From the NCBI GenBank assembly GCA_017435865.1, contig JAFSEF010000112.1, positions 1-46,074 of the forward strand: a stretch of 46,074 nt of DNA, written 5' to 3'. Both the position numbers and the translations under genes were made by a program. The stretch is from Clostridia bacterium. GTDB lineage: Bacteria > Bacillota > Clostridia > Oscillospirales > Acutalibacteraceae. Each line of letters starts with the position of its first letter. Position 1 is the first letter of the stretch. Positions 7,852 to 16,573 of the stretch are shown here, in pieces. The notes below the pieces were generated by a model, which saw only the letters and a list, made by a program, of their open reading frames with translations, searched no databases and was not told the DNA's origin.

Positions 7852-9693
7852 TCAGTCGCCTGCTTCTTCCGCTTCCTTGATGACTTCATCCGGAACCGCT
7901 TCACCGTGCTTGACGAAGACAAGCATGATGCATGCAAGGGCAAACATGATCGGACTGTAATAGAACAGTGACATATACGTGCCTGCAAACATACGGATGA
8001 AACCATACAGAATGGGGGATGCGATCTGTGCGGAGAAGGTTGCTGTGTAATAATAACCCGTGAAGGTACCGACCTTATCGACACCGCCGATTTCAAGAAC
8101 AAGAGGCAATGTGTTGACGGTGATGAACATATTGGCTGCACCGCCGAGGATCAGAACGGGATAAATGAGAATACCGAGGATCTTGGTGACGTTGGAAACG
8201 GCATCCTGTACCGCGATGAGTGCTTCGCCGAAGGTGCTGTCTGCTTCGAGTTCAAGGATGTTGGTAGCGGCCGAAATAACAGCGGCTTCAATGTTTGCAC
8301 CTTCATCACCGAGGTAAGTAACAAATGCTTCGTACTTGTCAGCTTCGCTGCCGTCAGTGAGGTAAGCAATGTAGCCGTCCACACTCAGGGTTGAACCTTC
8401 TTCAAGTTCTGTATCAGCTGCCTTTGCGGCATCAGACAAGTCAGCATTGTAAGAGTTGATCTTTTCGTTGACAGCAATGTAGGAATTGTTGACGGTAACG
8501 TACTTGTTGATGGAAAGACCCTTGCCGCCGAGCATGCCGACGAATACGCCGAAGAATACGATGAAAGCAACAAGGAATACGGCAAGACCGACAACGATGG
8601 TCTTTTTTCTGCCGAGCTTCTTACCCATTTTACCTGCCGGCAGTGCAGCGGCACCTGCAACAACAGCAAAGATGAGCATCAGAATGGTAGCTTCTGCAGT
8701 GGGTTTGTGAAGAATTTCCTGTGCGAACAGGGAGAAGAATGTGGTGATTGCGTTGGCACCGCAGAACAGGAAGAACAATGTGCCGAGCATGAACAGAAGG
8801 CTCTTTCTTTCACCCTTGGAAAGCTTGATAGCTTTTCTGGCAGCCTTTTCGGCTTTCTTGGCTTCTTTTTCAGCAAGTTTTCTTGCCTGTGCATCTGCGT
8901 AAGCATTGGCTTCACCCTGCAGTTTGATGCGGGAGTCGGGTTCCTTGACGAAGAACAGCAGTACAAGCATACCTGCGATCATAACAAGAGATCCGATTGC
9001 AAAAACATAGGGGAAGGAAAGGGTTTCGTCTGCGGAGATAGCTTCTTTTGAATAGCCACCGATCAGACCGCAAAGAAGAACACCGATGGTGCCTGCAACC
9101 ATACCGACAGCAGAACCGATACCGCCCATGAGGTTGATGACGGCATTGCCTTCACTGCGAAGTGCAGGCGGGGTCAGGTCGGGCATGAGAGCAACAACGG
9201 GGGCACGCCACAGTGACATGGTGAAAACAAAGAGAATAATGCAGACCATGGTAAGAGGCAGGCTCTTTGTTGTCTGATAGATGATGGGAATCAGCAGGAA
9301 GAACAAAGCCGAAATCGGAGCACCTGCTACGATGAACGGACGACGTTTGCCGAGTTTGGAGTGGCATTCGTCGGACAGTCTGCCGAATGTGGGCTGGAAG
9401 ATAACACCGAAGATGTTATCGAAGGTCATGATGATACCGATGAACAGAGGAACAAGTGTGAATCCGCCGCCTGCAAGGACAACTTCTTCACCCTGTGCTT
9501 CTGCAAGCTTTGCAAGAAGGGGCATTTTTTCGACAAGAAGATTGCTCATCTTCGTGACAGTGTCACTTTCGGTCAGAAGACGATTGAGGATCTTTGTGAT
9601 GTAAGGATCGTAAATCGCCCATGCAATAGAAGTTGCCAAAAATCCGAATCCGGTCAGAATCGTCTTTTTGTAGTTGAGCTTTGTTTCAGCCAT
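7852..9693 (-). CDS. GPH/MFS-family sugar transporter with a large extra loop
   Basis: 613 residues, about 12 membrane segments. The first loop carries GRLSDECHSKLGKRRPFI, the cation-symporter signature of GPH and sucrose-type carriers (D-R-T-x-S-x-x-G-R-R-P), so it should bring in a sugar with a cation. A charged Lys-rich cytoplasmic stretch (about 265-295) marks the centre. Between later membrane segments lies an insertion of roughly 105 residues (about 395-500), soluble, acidic and Ala/Ser/Tyr-rich, which the family normally lacks. The ATG at 9693 has AAGGAG upstream and a strong sigma-A promoter at 9727-9755. Its position before the binding protein and alpha-galactosidase suggests alpha-galactosides as substrate; that is inference. 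Confidence 0.82.
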   Translation of the reverse strand: MAETKLNYKKTILTGFGFLATSIAWAIYDPYITKILNRLLTESDTVTKMSNLLVEKMPLLAKLAEAQGEEVVLAGGGFTLVPLFIGIIMTFDNIFGVIFQPTFGRLSDECHSKLGKRRPFIVAGAPISALFFLLIPIIYQTTKSLPLTMVCIILFVFTMSLWRAPVVALMPDLTPPALRSEGNAVINLMGGIGSAVGMVAGTIGVLLCGLIGGYSKEAISADETLSFPYVFAIGSLVMIAGMLVLLFFVKEPDSRIKLQGEANAYADAQARKLAEKEAKKAEKAARKAIKLSKGERKSLLFMLGTLFFLFCGANAITTFFSLFAQEILHKPTAEATILMLIFAVVAGAAALPAGKMGKKLGRKKTIVVGLAVFLVAFIVFFGVFVGMLGGKGLSINKYVTVNNSYIAVNEKINSYNADLSDAAKAADTELEEGSTLSVDGYIAYLTDGSEADKYEAFVTYLGDEGANIEAAVISAATNILELEADSTFGEALIAVQDAVSNVTKILGILIYPVLILGGAANMFITVNTLPLVLEIGGVDKVGTFTGYYYTATFSAQIASPILYGFIRMFAGTYMSLFYYSPIMFALACIMLVFVKHGEAVPDEVIKEAEEAGD

Positions 9694-9726
9694 ACTGATT
9701 TCTCCTTATATTTTTATGATGATTCA

Positions 9727-9755
9727 ATAATATACCATTACGCCTTTTTTGTCAA
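9727..9755 (-). promoter_or_regulatory. Sigma-A promoter of the sugar transporter gene
   Basis: On the minus strand TTGACA (9750-9755), 17-bp spacer, TATTAT (9727-9732), which is near consensus. It lies only 20 bp beyond the stop of the upstream large membrane protein gene, so that gene has no obvious terminator of its own. Confidence 0.8.
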
Positions 9756-9774
9756 ACCATTCCTGTAAAAAAGA

Positions 9775-12700
9775 TCAGGAATTGATTCCGAAAAGATCAT
9801 CGAAACCTGTGTTCAGCACGAAGTTCAGGTTTTCGGTTGACGGTGCGGATGTGTTGTTATCCTGTGCATCGTTGCCGAATGCATTGTCCTTGGTGATATC
9901 CGTGTTTTCATCCAGAGAAAAATCTTCTGCGGCAGTGTCCGCGGAAAATTCTGCCGTGGAATCTTTCAATGTAATTTCTTCTGCAGGTGCATCCAGAGAA
10001 TACTCTTCTTCAGCAGCAGTTTCCTCTTCTGCAGGCTGTACAGGGTCGGCAGGCTGTGTTTCTTCCTGTGCAGGCGCTTTTTCGGTGTCCTCTGCAGCAG
10101 AAAGCACGGGTTCTTCGGTTTGCTTGCGGATCTTTACTTTCTTTTCTGCAGTGCTTTTCTTTTTGCTGTTCTTTTCAAGCATGGCAGCCAACTGCGGAAC
10201 GGCGATGATAACGGCAATCCACAGCAGTTGCAGCAATACGGCACTCCAGCCTGTTGCACGGCTGATGCCGCCGGTGAATGACAGCAGCAAGGCTGCAAAC
10301 GCACCGATGAGGGAGCACAGTGTTGTGGTGACACCTGCCAGATGGGAATCGCGTTCGAGTGCAACCGCTTTTGCGGCACAGATGCAGAGGCCCTTGAATC
10401 CGTTTGCGGTCACAATGCCGGTGCTTTCTTTTTCAGCAACACCGTCATGCAGGCTGTCAAACAGTTCTGCACCTGATTTGGCAACAATTTTGATGCTGTT
10501 GTCGGGCAGAACGACTGTTTTTTGTACCATGTCGGGTGTAATCAGCGGATCATTGGAGCGAATCAGCAGGTTAACACCTGCTTTTGCAGCACTCTGCAGC
10601 CCCTTTGCCTTTTCTGCATCGCAGGAATAATGCAGTGCAAAGGCGGCAATGGGTTTGCCTTCCACGGCAAGGTGCAGCAGGCGGCAATCGGGATCTGCCT
10701 GCGGAATGGAGCCAGGCTCCACGTTGTGGTTGACAAGCATTTCTGCTGTGCCCAGCAGCACGCGGCAGTTGTCAACCCATGCACAGATACCCAGTTTTTC
10801 TTCATACTTGATTTCTTCGGGAACGGGTATCTTCTTGTCTTTCATGTTCATGTCCGCACAGAATGCCGTGCTGAGGGTGCCGCCTGCATGGTACGCAAGC
10901 ACGCATGCTGCGGTCAGGGCGTTCTTTTCGGACACAGTATCGATGGAATAGGTCTTACGCAGTTCTACGTCAAACAGTTCATCCGCATCAAAGGCAAAGT
11001 GATCGACCGTCACAAAACCTCTTGCATCCTGCAAGCTGCGGATGTAGGACTTCTTGTTGCCGAGTTCCTTGTTTGCCGAACGCATCATCAGGCCGCAGGA
11101 AATCAGACTGCAAACGGGGAATGCAAAGCAGGATGCGGCAGCTGCGGCACTCAGACCCGTTACGGGACTTTTTGCTGCAATGGCGGTGACGATGCCGCTC
11201 AATATGCAAATGACCCAGACAGCCGGTACCAGAAAACTTCTGGGCATAGCGGAACGGGCTGCATCTGCACTGTCGGCAAAGAAGTCGCTGACAAAAGCGG
11301 TACGGGCACTGAAATCGGCACGCAGACCTTCGGTGTGGTATTCGCTGAGCAGTTTACGCAATGCTTTGGGGCTGCGTACTTCACGCAGGTAATGCTTGCT
11401 GCCTGTCAGTGTAATGGTACGGAAGCAATGACGCACACTGTCATACCACAGTGTTTTTGAGAACATATAAATCGCACTCAGCAGCACGGCGGCTCCCGTA
11501 AACAGATGATAGGAGGATTCGGGCTGCATGGCGGTGAAATACTGGCAGGCAGTCTGTATCAGGACGGTCACATACATTCCCAACAGAGCTGCTTCCGTAC
11601 GCGGATGCAGTTGCAAAAGGGAGATGAAAGCGTTTTTGAAATCGGGCAGCAGCAATGCACCGGCTGCCAGCAGCAACACAAGGTTGACCGTGGTATATGC
11701 ACTTACACTTGCACCGAACACCGTGAAGAAGCCGTTGTTTGCGGCAGCGGATGCGGTGGTGATGATGTTCATCAGCAGCAGCACAAGACCGATTCCGAGC
11801 AGAATGCCCGTACGGATGAGTGTATTGCTGCGGGTTTTCAGCAGTGCACGGAATGCAAAACGGTGTTGCTCATGGTTCTGATATTCTTCTCCTTTGACAG
11901 GTGCAAAGGGTGTTGCTTTGTCTGCGAAGCGTTCGGACACTTTTTTGACAAAGGCAGGCAGGCTTGCGGATTTGTTTTTGAAATCAGCTTCATTGTCATC
12001 CAGTTCGGGCGGTGCTGCCTGTGCACCGAGACCGAATTCTTCTATGCGTTTTTCACGGGCAATGCGGACTTCTTCTTCAATGGTGTCCTCGTCCGTGATT
12101 TCGGGCTTCGGCTGTTCGAAACCGGACATGGAAAGCTGTTCGGCTTCGGGGGCTTCTTCAATGGCTGCACTCTTTGCGATTGCACGAAGCAGAGACCCCT
12201 TGTCTTCTTCGGCGGCAGGGAAGAAGACGGAAATGTCGTCGCCGTCCGTTTTGCGAAGACCCGTGGTTGCAGCAACGGGATCTCCGATGTTGCGTGTTTT
12301 TTCGGGATTGGGGAGCTTGTCATTGCGGTTGAGAAGCTTTGTTCTCTGTTTGTGTTCGCGGTCTTTTTTCAGAGACGGCAGGTTGTGCAGCGTTCTTGTT
12401 TTTTCAAACAGACTGCGGGAAGATTGGACGGGTTCTTCTTTTTGCGGTTCTGCGGGGACAGCTTCTGTCGGTGTTGAGTCTGCAGTTTCTGCAGTTTCCG
12501 TTTGTGCTGTTTCTTCGGTTGCAGGGGCTACCTCTGCGGGTTCCTGTGTGACAGCTTCTTCTGCCTGTTCTGTAGTTTCTTCTGCAGCAGGTTGTTCGGG
12601 CAGCGGTGTGCCGAGGGCTTGTGCCATCGTCTGTGCTACCACTTCGTCGACAACTGCCTGATCGGCTTCGGTTGCAGTTTTTGCTTCTTCAACAGCCTGC

Positions 12701-13152
12701 GGTTCTTCGGCAGGGACTTCTTCGGGTGTCGGTTTTTCGAGGGCTTCCGCCAGCTCTCTGACGGCAGCTTTTTGTTCTTCGCTGAGAATTTCAGCAACCG
12801 AAACAACGGTATCTTCCTGCGGTTCTTCTGTCGGCAGGTAGTCAAAACTATTGTTACTCTGTTCTTCTTCAACCACAGGAACGGGACGTTCACGCTTGCG
12901 GATGAGTGTATCGGAAAGCGGCGAAGTATCGATCATACCGTCGGGCAACTGTTCCAGGAAAGCAGAGGGGGAGATGGAACTCTTGCGGGGTTCTTCCGCT
13001 GCAAGAATGGGTTTGCTGAGATCTTCTTTTGCAGCTGCCTGCTGCTGCACAGGGGGAGCATTGTCATTTTTTTTCTGCGGGGGAACACTGACAGGTTTGG
13101 CGGGTGTATCGCTTCTGCGCATCAGGTCAAGAAAGTTATTATAATCGTTCAT
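9775..13152 (-). CDS. Giant membrane protein resembling a degenerate P-type ATPase
   Basis: 1125 residues from the ATG at 13152 (AGGAG upstream). Residues 1-430 are mostly disordered and Glu/Pro/Ala-rich. From about 440 there are four membrane segments, a soluble stretch, two more near 655-710, a large soluble part (about 715-930), two last segments (about 945-1000) and an acidic tail. The soluble part recalls P- and N-domains: AFDADELFD occupies the place of the phosphorylation motif DKTGTLT, with Asp722 kept but KTGT lost; CRVLLGTAEMLV resembles the nucleotide-domain strand, and AKAGVNLLIRSNDP the usual LGIKVVMLTGDN. No TGES actuator motif is seen. I therefore infer a non-pumping P-type ATPase relative, perhaps a scaffold. 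It follows the rlmB-like gene by 19 bp and shares its transcript. The homology is by eye and could be wrong. Confidence 0.45.
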   Translation of the reverse strand: MNDYNNFLDLMRRSDTPAKPVSVPPQKKNDNAPPVQQQAAAKEDLSKPILAAEEPRKSSISPSAFLEQLPDGMIDTSPLSDTLIRKRERPVPVVEEEQSNNSFDYLPTEEPQEDTVVSVAEILSEEQKAAVRELAEALEKPTPEEVPAEEPQAVEEAKTATEADQAVVDEVVAQTMAQALGTPLPEQPAAEETTEQAEEAVTQEPAEVAPATEETAQTETAETADSTPTEAVPAEPQKEEPVQSSRSLFEKTRTLHNLPSLKKDREHKQRTKLLNRNDKLPNPEKTRNIGDPVAATTGLRKTDGDDISVFFPAAEEDKGSLLRAIAKSAAIEEAPEAEQLSMSGFEQPKPEITDEDTIEEEVRIAREKRIEEFGLGAQAAPPELDDNEADFKNKSASLPAFVKKVSERFADKATPFAPVKGEEYQNHEQHRFAFRALLKTRSNTLIRTGILLGIGLVLLLMNIITTASAAANNGFFTVFGASVSAYTTVNLVLLLAAGALLLPDFKNAFISLLQLHPRTEAALLGMYVTVLIQTACQYFTAMQPESSYHLFTGAAVLLSAIYMFSKTLWYDSVRHCFRTITLTGSKHYLREVRSPKALRKLLSEYHTEGLRADFSARTAFVSDFFADSADAARSAMPRSFLVPAVWVICILSGIVTAIAAKSPVTGLSAAAAASCFAFPVCSLISCGLMMRSANKELGNKKSYIRSLQDARGFVTVDHFAFDADELFDVELRKTYSIDTVSEKNALTAACVLAYHAGGTLSTAFCADMNMKDKKIPVPEEIKYEEKLGICAWVDNCRVLLGTAEMLVNHNVEPGSIPQADPDCRLLHLAVEGKPIAAFALHYSCDAEKAKGLQSAAKAGVNLLIRSNDPLITPDMVQKTVVLPDNSIKIVAKSGAELFDSLHDGVAEKESTGIVTANGFKGLCICAAKAVALERDSHLAGVTTTLCSLIGAFAALLLSFTGGISRATGWSAVLLQLLWIAVIIAVPQLAAMLEKNSKKKSTAEKKVKIRKQTEEPVLSAAEDTEKAPAQEETQPADPVQPAEEETAAEEEYSLDAPAEEITLKDSTAEFSADTAAEDFSLDENTDITKDNAFGNDAQDNNTSAPSTENLNFVLNTGFDDLFGINS

Positions 13153-13171
13153 CCGTATCTTCTCCTGTCTT

Positions 13172-14017
13172 TTACTTCGCACCCTTTTCACGGCAAGCGG
13201 TCACGCCTGCCATGAGAATGCCTGCCGCAACGGAAGCATTCAGGGAGTTGATCTGTCCTTTCATGGGAATGGACAGCACTGCATCGCATTTTTCACGAAC
13301 AAGACGGCTCACGCCGTTGCCTTCGCTGCCGATAACCAGTGCAATCGGACCCGAAAGGTCTGCTTTGTACCAGGACTGACCGTCCGCATCTGCGGCATAC
13401 ACCCAAAGACCTTTTTCTTTGAGCTCTTCAATAACGGTGTTGAGGTTTGTCACCTTGGCGACGGGAACATATTCAAGTGCACCTGCACTGGCTTTCCCGA
13501 CTGCCCATGTAAGGCCCACACTTCGTCTTTGCGGAACAATTACACCATGTGCACCGCAGCATTCTGCCGTGCGGATGATGGCACCTAAGTTGTGCGGATC
13601 TTCCAGACCGTCGCACAGAATGATAAACGGCGGTTCGCCGCGTTCTTCTGCAAGTGCAAGTATATCTTCCACTGTCGAATAGGCATGGGCGGCTGCGGTC
13701 AGCACAATGCCCTGGTGGTTTGCATGGCCGCACATAAAGTCAAGCTTGCGGCTGTCGGCTTCTTTGATAATAATTCCTTTTTCGCGGCATTTTGCAATCA
13801 ACGGAACCACGGCACCGCTGCGTTCTCCTTTGGCAACAAAGGCACAGTCAATGGCTCTGCCGGATTTGAGTGCTTCCGCAACCGCGTTTCTGCCGATGAT
13901 AAGATCTTCTCTCGGTTCCTCGCGGGATTGTGTGTCGCGGCTGTTGCGGCGGTCGCGTTTTTCGCCGTAATCATCGCGTTTGAAATCACCGCGACGTTCG
14001 TTATCTGGTTTTTTCAT
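13172..14017 (-). CDS. rlmB: RlmB/TrmH-family 23S rRNA 2'-O-methyltransferase
   Basis: 281 residues if started at 14017, where an AGGAG lies about 12 bases upstream; a longer frame to 14053 has no ribosome site. Residues 1-40 are a basic Arg/Asp-rich extension. IIGRNAVAEAL opens the small substrate-binding domain, then the SpoU knot domain shows motif 1 (DPHNLGAIIRTAECCGA), motif 2 (LVIGSEGNGVSRLV) and motif 3 (IPMKGQINSLNASVAAGI). Family members methylate a ribose 2'-OH of 23S rRNA or tRNA using S-adenosylmethionine; RlmB acts on G2251. Specificity is inferred from domain layout. It has its own promoter and is followed after 19 bp by the giant membrane protein gene. Confidence 0.88.
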   Translation of the reverse strand: MKKPDNERRGDFKRDDYGEKRDRRNSRDTQSREEPREDLIIGRNAVAEALKSGRAIDCAFVAKGERSGAVVPLIAKCREKGIIIKEADSRKLDFMCGHANHQGIVLTAAAHAYSTVEDILALAEERGEPPFIILCDGLEDPHNLGAIIRTAECCGAHGVIVPQRRSVGLTWAVGKASAGALEYVPVAKVTNLNTVIEELKEKGLWVYAADADGQSWYKADLSGPIALVIGSEGNGVSRLVREKCDAVLSIPMKGQINSLNASVAAGILMAGVTACREKGAK

Positions 14018-14073
14018 AAGAAATCTGTTTCTCCTCTTATTAAAAAAGAACATTAATAGGCATATTTATTTGT

Positions 14074-14103
14074 ATTATACAACTAAACAGACACAAATTT
14101 CAA
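14074..14103 (-). promoter_or_regulatory. Sigma-A promoter for the rlmB-like operon
   Basis: Minus-strand TTGAAA (14098-14103), 18-bp spacer, TATAAT (14074-14079). It would give a transcript beginning near 14067, about 50 bp before the start codon. Confidence 0.65.
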
Positions 14104-14181
14104 TAGTCCGACAATATTTTTTCTGCATGACCGAAAACAAACAGGAGAATATGCAGAAAGATTTTGTTTGCATTCCCTGAT

Positions 14182-14214
14182 ATGACAAAAAATACCATTA
14201 CACTGCTGTACAAT
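14182..14214 (+). promoter_or_regulatory. Putative Spo0A-type promoter of spoIIE (21-bp spacing)
   Basis: ATGACA (14182-14187) and TACAAT (14209-14214) are separated by 21 bp, not 17. In Bacillus subtilis, spoIIE and spoIIG have sigma-A promoters with this abnormally long spacing and need phosphorylated Spo0A. TGACAAA overlapping the -35 is one base from the 0A box TGNCGAA, and TCCGACA at 14107-14113 is one base from its complement. The regulation is inferred. Confidence 0.55.
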
Positions 14215-14245
14215 AGAGTCAATAAAAGCAAGGAAGATGAAAAGT

Positions 14246-16558
14246 ATGGAACACAAAAGAAAGATTCTGCAAAAATTTCCTGTCCGCTTGTCGGCACCGT
14301 TGCGGTTGCTGATGCAAAGACTTGCGGTGTGCGGTGTGGCATTGCTGCTGAGCAATGCAGCGGTGGTCGGTGATCTGCGTCCGTTGGGACTCGGCTTTGC
14401 GGCTGCGGCACCGACGGGACTCGAAATATGGGCGGCTGCAGGTGCGGCGGTCGGAAGTCTCTTGTTCTGCAATCTGCTGGATGCACTCAAATATACAGGT
14501 GCAGCGGTGCTGTGTGTTATTGTACGGATTACCCTGCACAAACCGTTGATGAAACTGCATCGGCAGGCAGCTTATCCGCTGTGTGCATTTATCTGCGTGC
14601 TGCCGTGTTCGGTTGCGACCCTTGCTGCATCGGGGTTTTCGGGAGCAGGTTTTTTGCTGTGCGTGTGTGAGTCCGTGCTGACAGGGGCTGCTGCTTTTTT
14701 ATGGGGAAACCTGTTTTTGCTGTTGTCAGAAAACGGCCTCGTAACGCGGACCGATGAATATACACGGGTGAGTGTCCTGATTGCGGCAGGCGGTTTTGCA
14801 CTGGCTCTGATGCCGCTGAAACCCTTCGGTTTTCCTGTTGCCGATGTGTTGCTCGGTCTGTTGATTCTCGTCTGGGCATACTGTGCGGGTGTGACGGGCG
14901 GTTGCCTTGCAGGTGTGTGCTGCGGCTGCATTGCAGGCATGAGTACAGAGGGTATTTATACCATGCTTTCCTGTGGCTTCGGCGGTCTGGTGGCAGGACT
15001 TTGTATGCCTGCCGGTCGTTCGGTTGCGGGGATCGGTTATTTTGTTGCGTGTCTGCTGACCATGATTATCGGCGGTGTGACAGGCAATCCCGTGCTGTAT
15101 TGCGTTGCAAACGGGGTTGCTGTGATTCTGTTCGCAGTGTTGCCGCAAAAACTGCTTGATCGCATCAGACCCTTTGTGTCTCCTTATGATGCACACAGCA
15201 CGGCAGAGCAGACAAGATCCCTTTTCAATACCTGCCTTCTACAGACAGGACAGGCGGTGACACGCTATGCCGATTCTGTGGAAACCGTTACGAAACGTCT
15301 GACAAAGCTGTCGCAGCCCGAAGTTTCCGACATTTCACGCACTGTGCGTGCCGCGTGTTGTTCGGATTGCCATCGTCATTCATTCTGTTGGGAGCATGAG
15401 CTGCCGGGGATGCGGTCTGCGTTTTCGCAGGCGGTACATATTCTGCAACGCGACGGTGTGCTGACTGCTGCAAGCCTGCCCGATAAACTGACGGTGTTGT
15501 GTCGTCGCAATGTTGCCCTGACGGAGTGTTTCAATGATTCCTACCGTCACTACCTGCAGCGTTGTGCACGTACCAAAGATATGCTCTCCGTACGCAGTAT
15601 GGCGGCTTCGCAGCTCAAAACGGCCGCATTTCTGCTCGAAGATGTTGCACACAACCGCCTGAACGGACAGTTTGCAGCACCTGCTGCCGCCCAGGCTGCA
15701 CGGTCGGTATTGCAGAACGGGGATGACGGTTTTTCGGATGTCAGTGCCCGTACCGATGCACAGGGACATCTGTTTGTCCATGTCAGTTTTACCGCACCGC
15801 GGAACCGCCATCAGCTCAAAAAAACTGCAGCCGCACTGGCTGCAGGATTGGGGGTGGATATGGCTGCACCTGTGCCGACCGATGACAGCGGATTGCATTT
15901 TTGTTTTGCCGAAGCACCCGATTATTCCGTTCTGACCGCAACGGGTCAGCAACTCGGTTCGGGGGAAACCTATTGCGGAGATTCCTATGCGGGCTTCCGT
16001 GATGCATTCGGGCGTTTTGTGATGATTCTCAGTGACGGAATGGGAACAGGGGAGCGTGCCGCACTGGACAGCCTGATGGCTTCGTCGCTGACCGCAACGC
16101 TTCTCAAGGCAGGTATCAGTGTGCAGTGTGCCGTGTCCATGGTCAATGCCGCTTTGTTGCTGCGGTGTGCACAGGAGACAATGGCAACGCTTGACATTGC
16201 CGTGATTGATCTGTTTACGGGGCATACACAGCTGTACAAGGCAGGTGCCTCTTTTTCCGTGTTGCAGAACAAACGCGGAACGGCAATCATCGAGCAGCAG
16301 ACGCTGCCGCTGGGAATCCTCAATGATACCGATCTTGCCTGCACGGAGTTCGATTTGCAGGAAGGGGATACACTGTTGTTGCTGTCAGACGGTGCCGCTC
16401 CTTTGCCGGCATCCTGTTTCAAAGAGCTTCTCGGCAACCGACAGGCAATGCCGATCCGTGAAGCGGTCAATGAAATAACCCGACAAGCGGTCAATGCCTG
16501 CCCGTCGGGAAAAACCGATGATATTACCTGTGTTGCTGCTCAGCTTGTCAGACGATGA
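14246..16558 (+). CDS. spoIIE: Stage II sporulation protein E (PP2C-type phosphatase)
   Basis: About 770 residues. Two in-frame ATGs exist (14237 and 14246); AAGGAAG at 14229-14236 touches the first and stands 9 bases before the second, so 14246 is preferred. Residues 20-330 hold about ten hydrophobic segments, then a central region, then the PP2C domain (about 560-770) with the metal-binding Asp motifs ILSDGMGTG, LLLSDGA and TDDITCVAA. SpoIIE sits at the polar septum and dephosphorylates SpoIIAA so that sigma-F becomes active in the forespore. Length is slightly below the 827 residues of B. subtilis. It ends 15 bp from the convergent glycosyltransferase gene, with no clear terminator between. 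The gene implies the organism sporulates. Confidence 0.93.
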   Translation: MEHKRKILQKFPVRLSAPLRLLMQRLAVCGVALLLSNAAVVGDLRPLGLGFAAAAPTGLEIWAAAGAAVGSLLFCNLLDALKYTGAAVLCVIVRITLHKPLMKLHRQAAYPLCAFICVLPCSVATLAASGFSGAGFLLCVCESVLTGAAAFLWGNLFLLLSENGLVTRTDEYTRVSVLIAAGGFALALMPLKPFGFPVADVLLGLLILVWAYCAGVTGGCLAGVCCGCIAGMSTEGIYTMLSCGFGGLVAGLCMPAGRSVAGIGYFVACLLTMIIGGVTGNPVLYCVANGVAVILFAVLPQKLLDRIRPFVSPYDAHSTAEQTRSLFNTCLLQTGQAVTRYADSVETVTKRLTKLSQPEVSDISRTVRAACCSDCHRHSFCWEHELPGMRSAFSQAVHILQRDGVLTAASLPDKLTVLCRRNVALTECFNDSYRHYLQRCARTKDMLSVRSMAASQLKTAAFLLEDVAHNRLNGQFAAPAAAQAARSVLQNGDDGFSDVSARTDAQGHLFVHVSFTAPRNRHQLKKTAAALAAGLGVDMAAPVPTDDSGLHFCFAEAPDYSVLTATGQQLGSGETYCGDSYAGFRDAFGRFVMILSDGMGTGERAALDSLMASSLTATLLKAGISVQCAVSMVNAALLLRCAQETMATLDIAVIDLFTGHTQLYKAGASFSVLQNKRGTAIIEQQTLPLGILNDTDLACTEFDLQEGDTLLLLSDGAAPLPASCFKELLGNRQAMPIREAVNEITRQAVNACPSGKTDDITCVAAQLVRR

Positions 16559-16573
16559 TTGTTCTGCACTTTT

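Noticed and set aside
9749-10630. A Ser/Ala-rich plus-strand frame of 293 codons
   Set aside because: Complement of the Glu/Ala-rich tail of the giant membrane protein; the low-complexity Ser product is a shadow and would be antisense to a promoter region.
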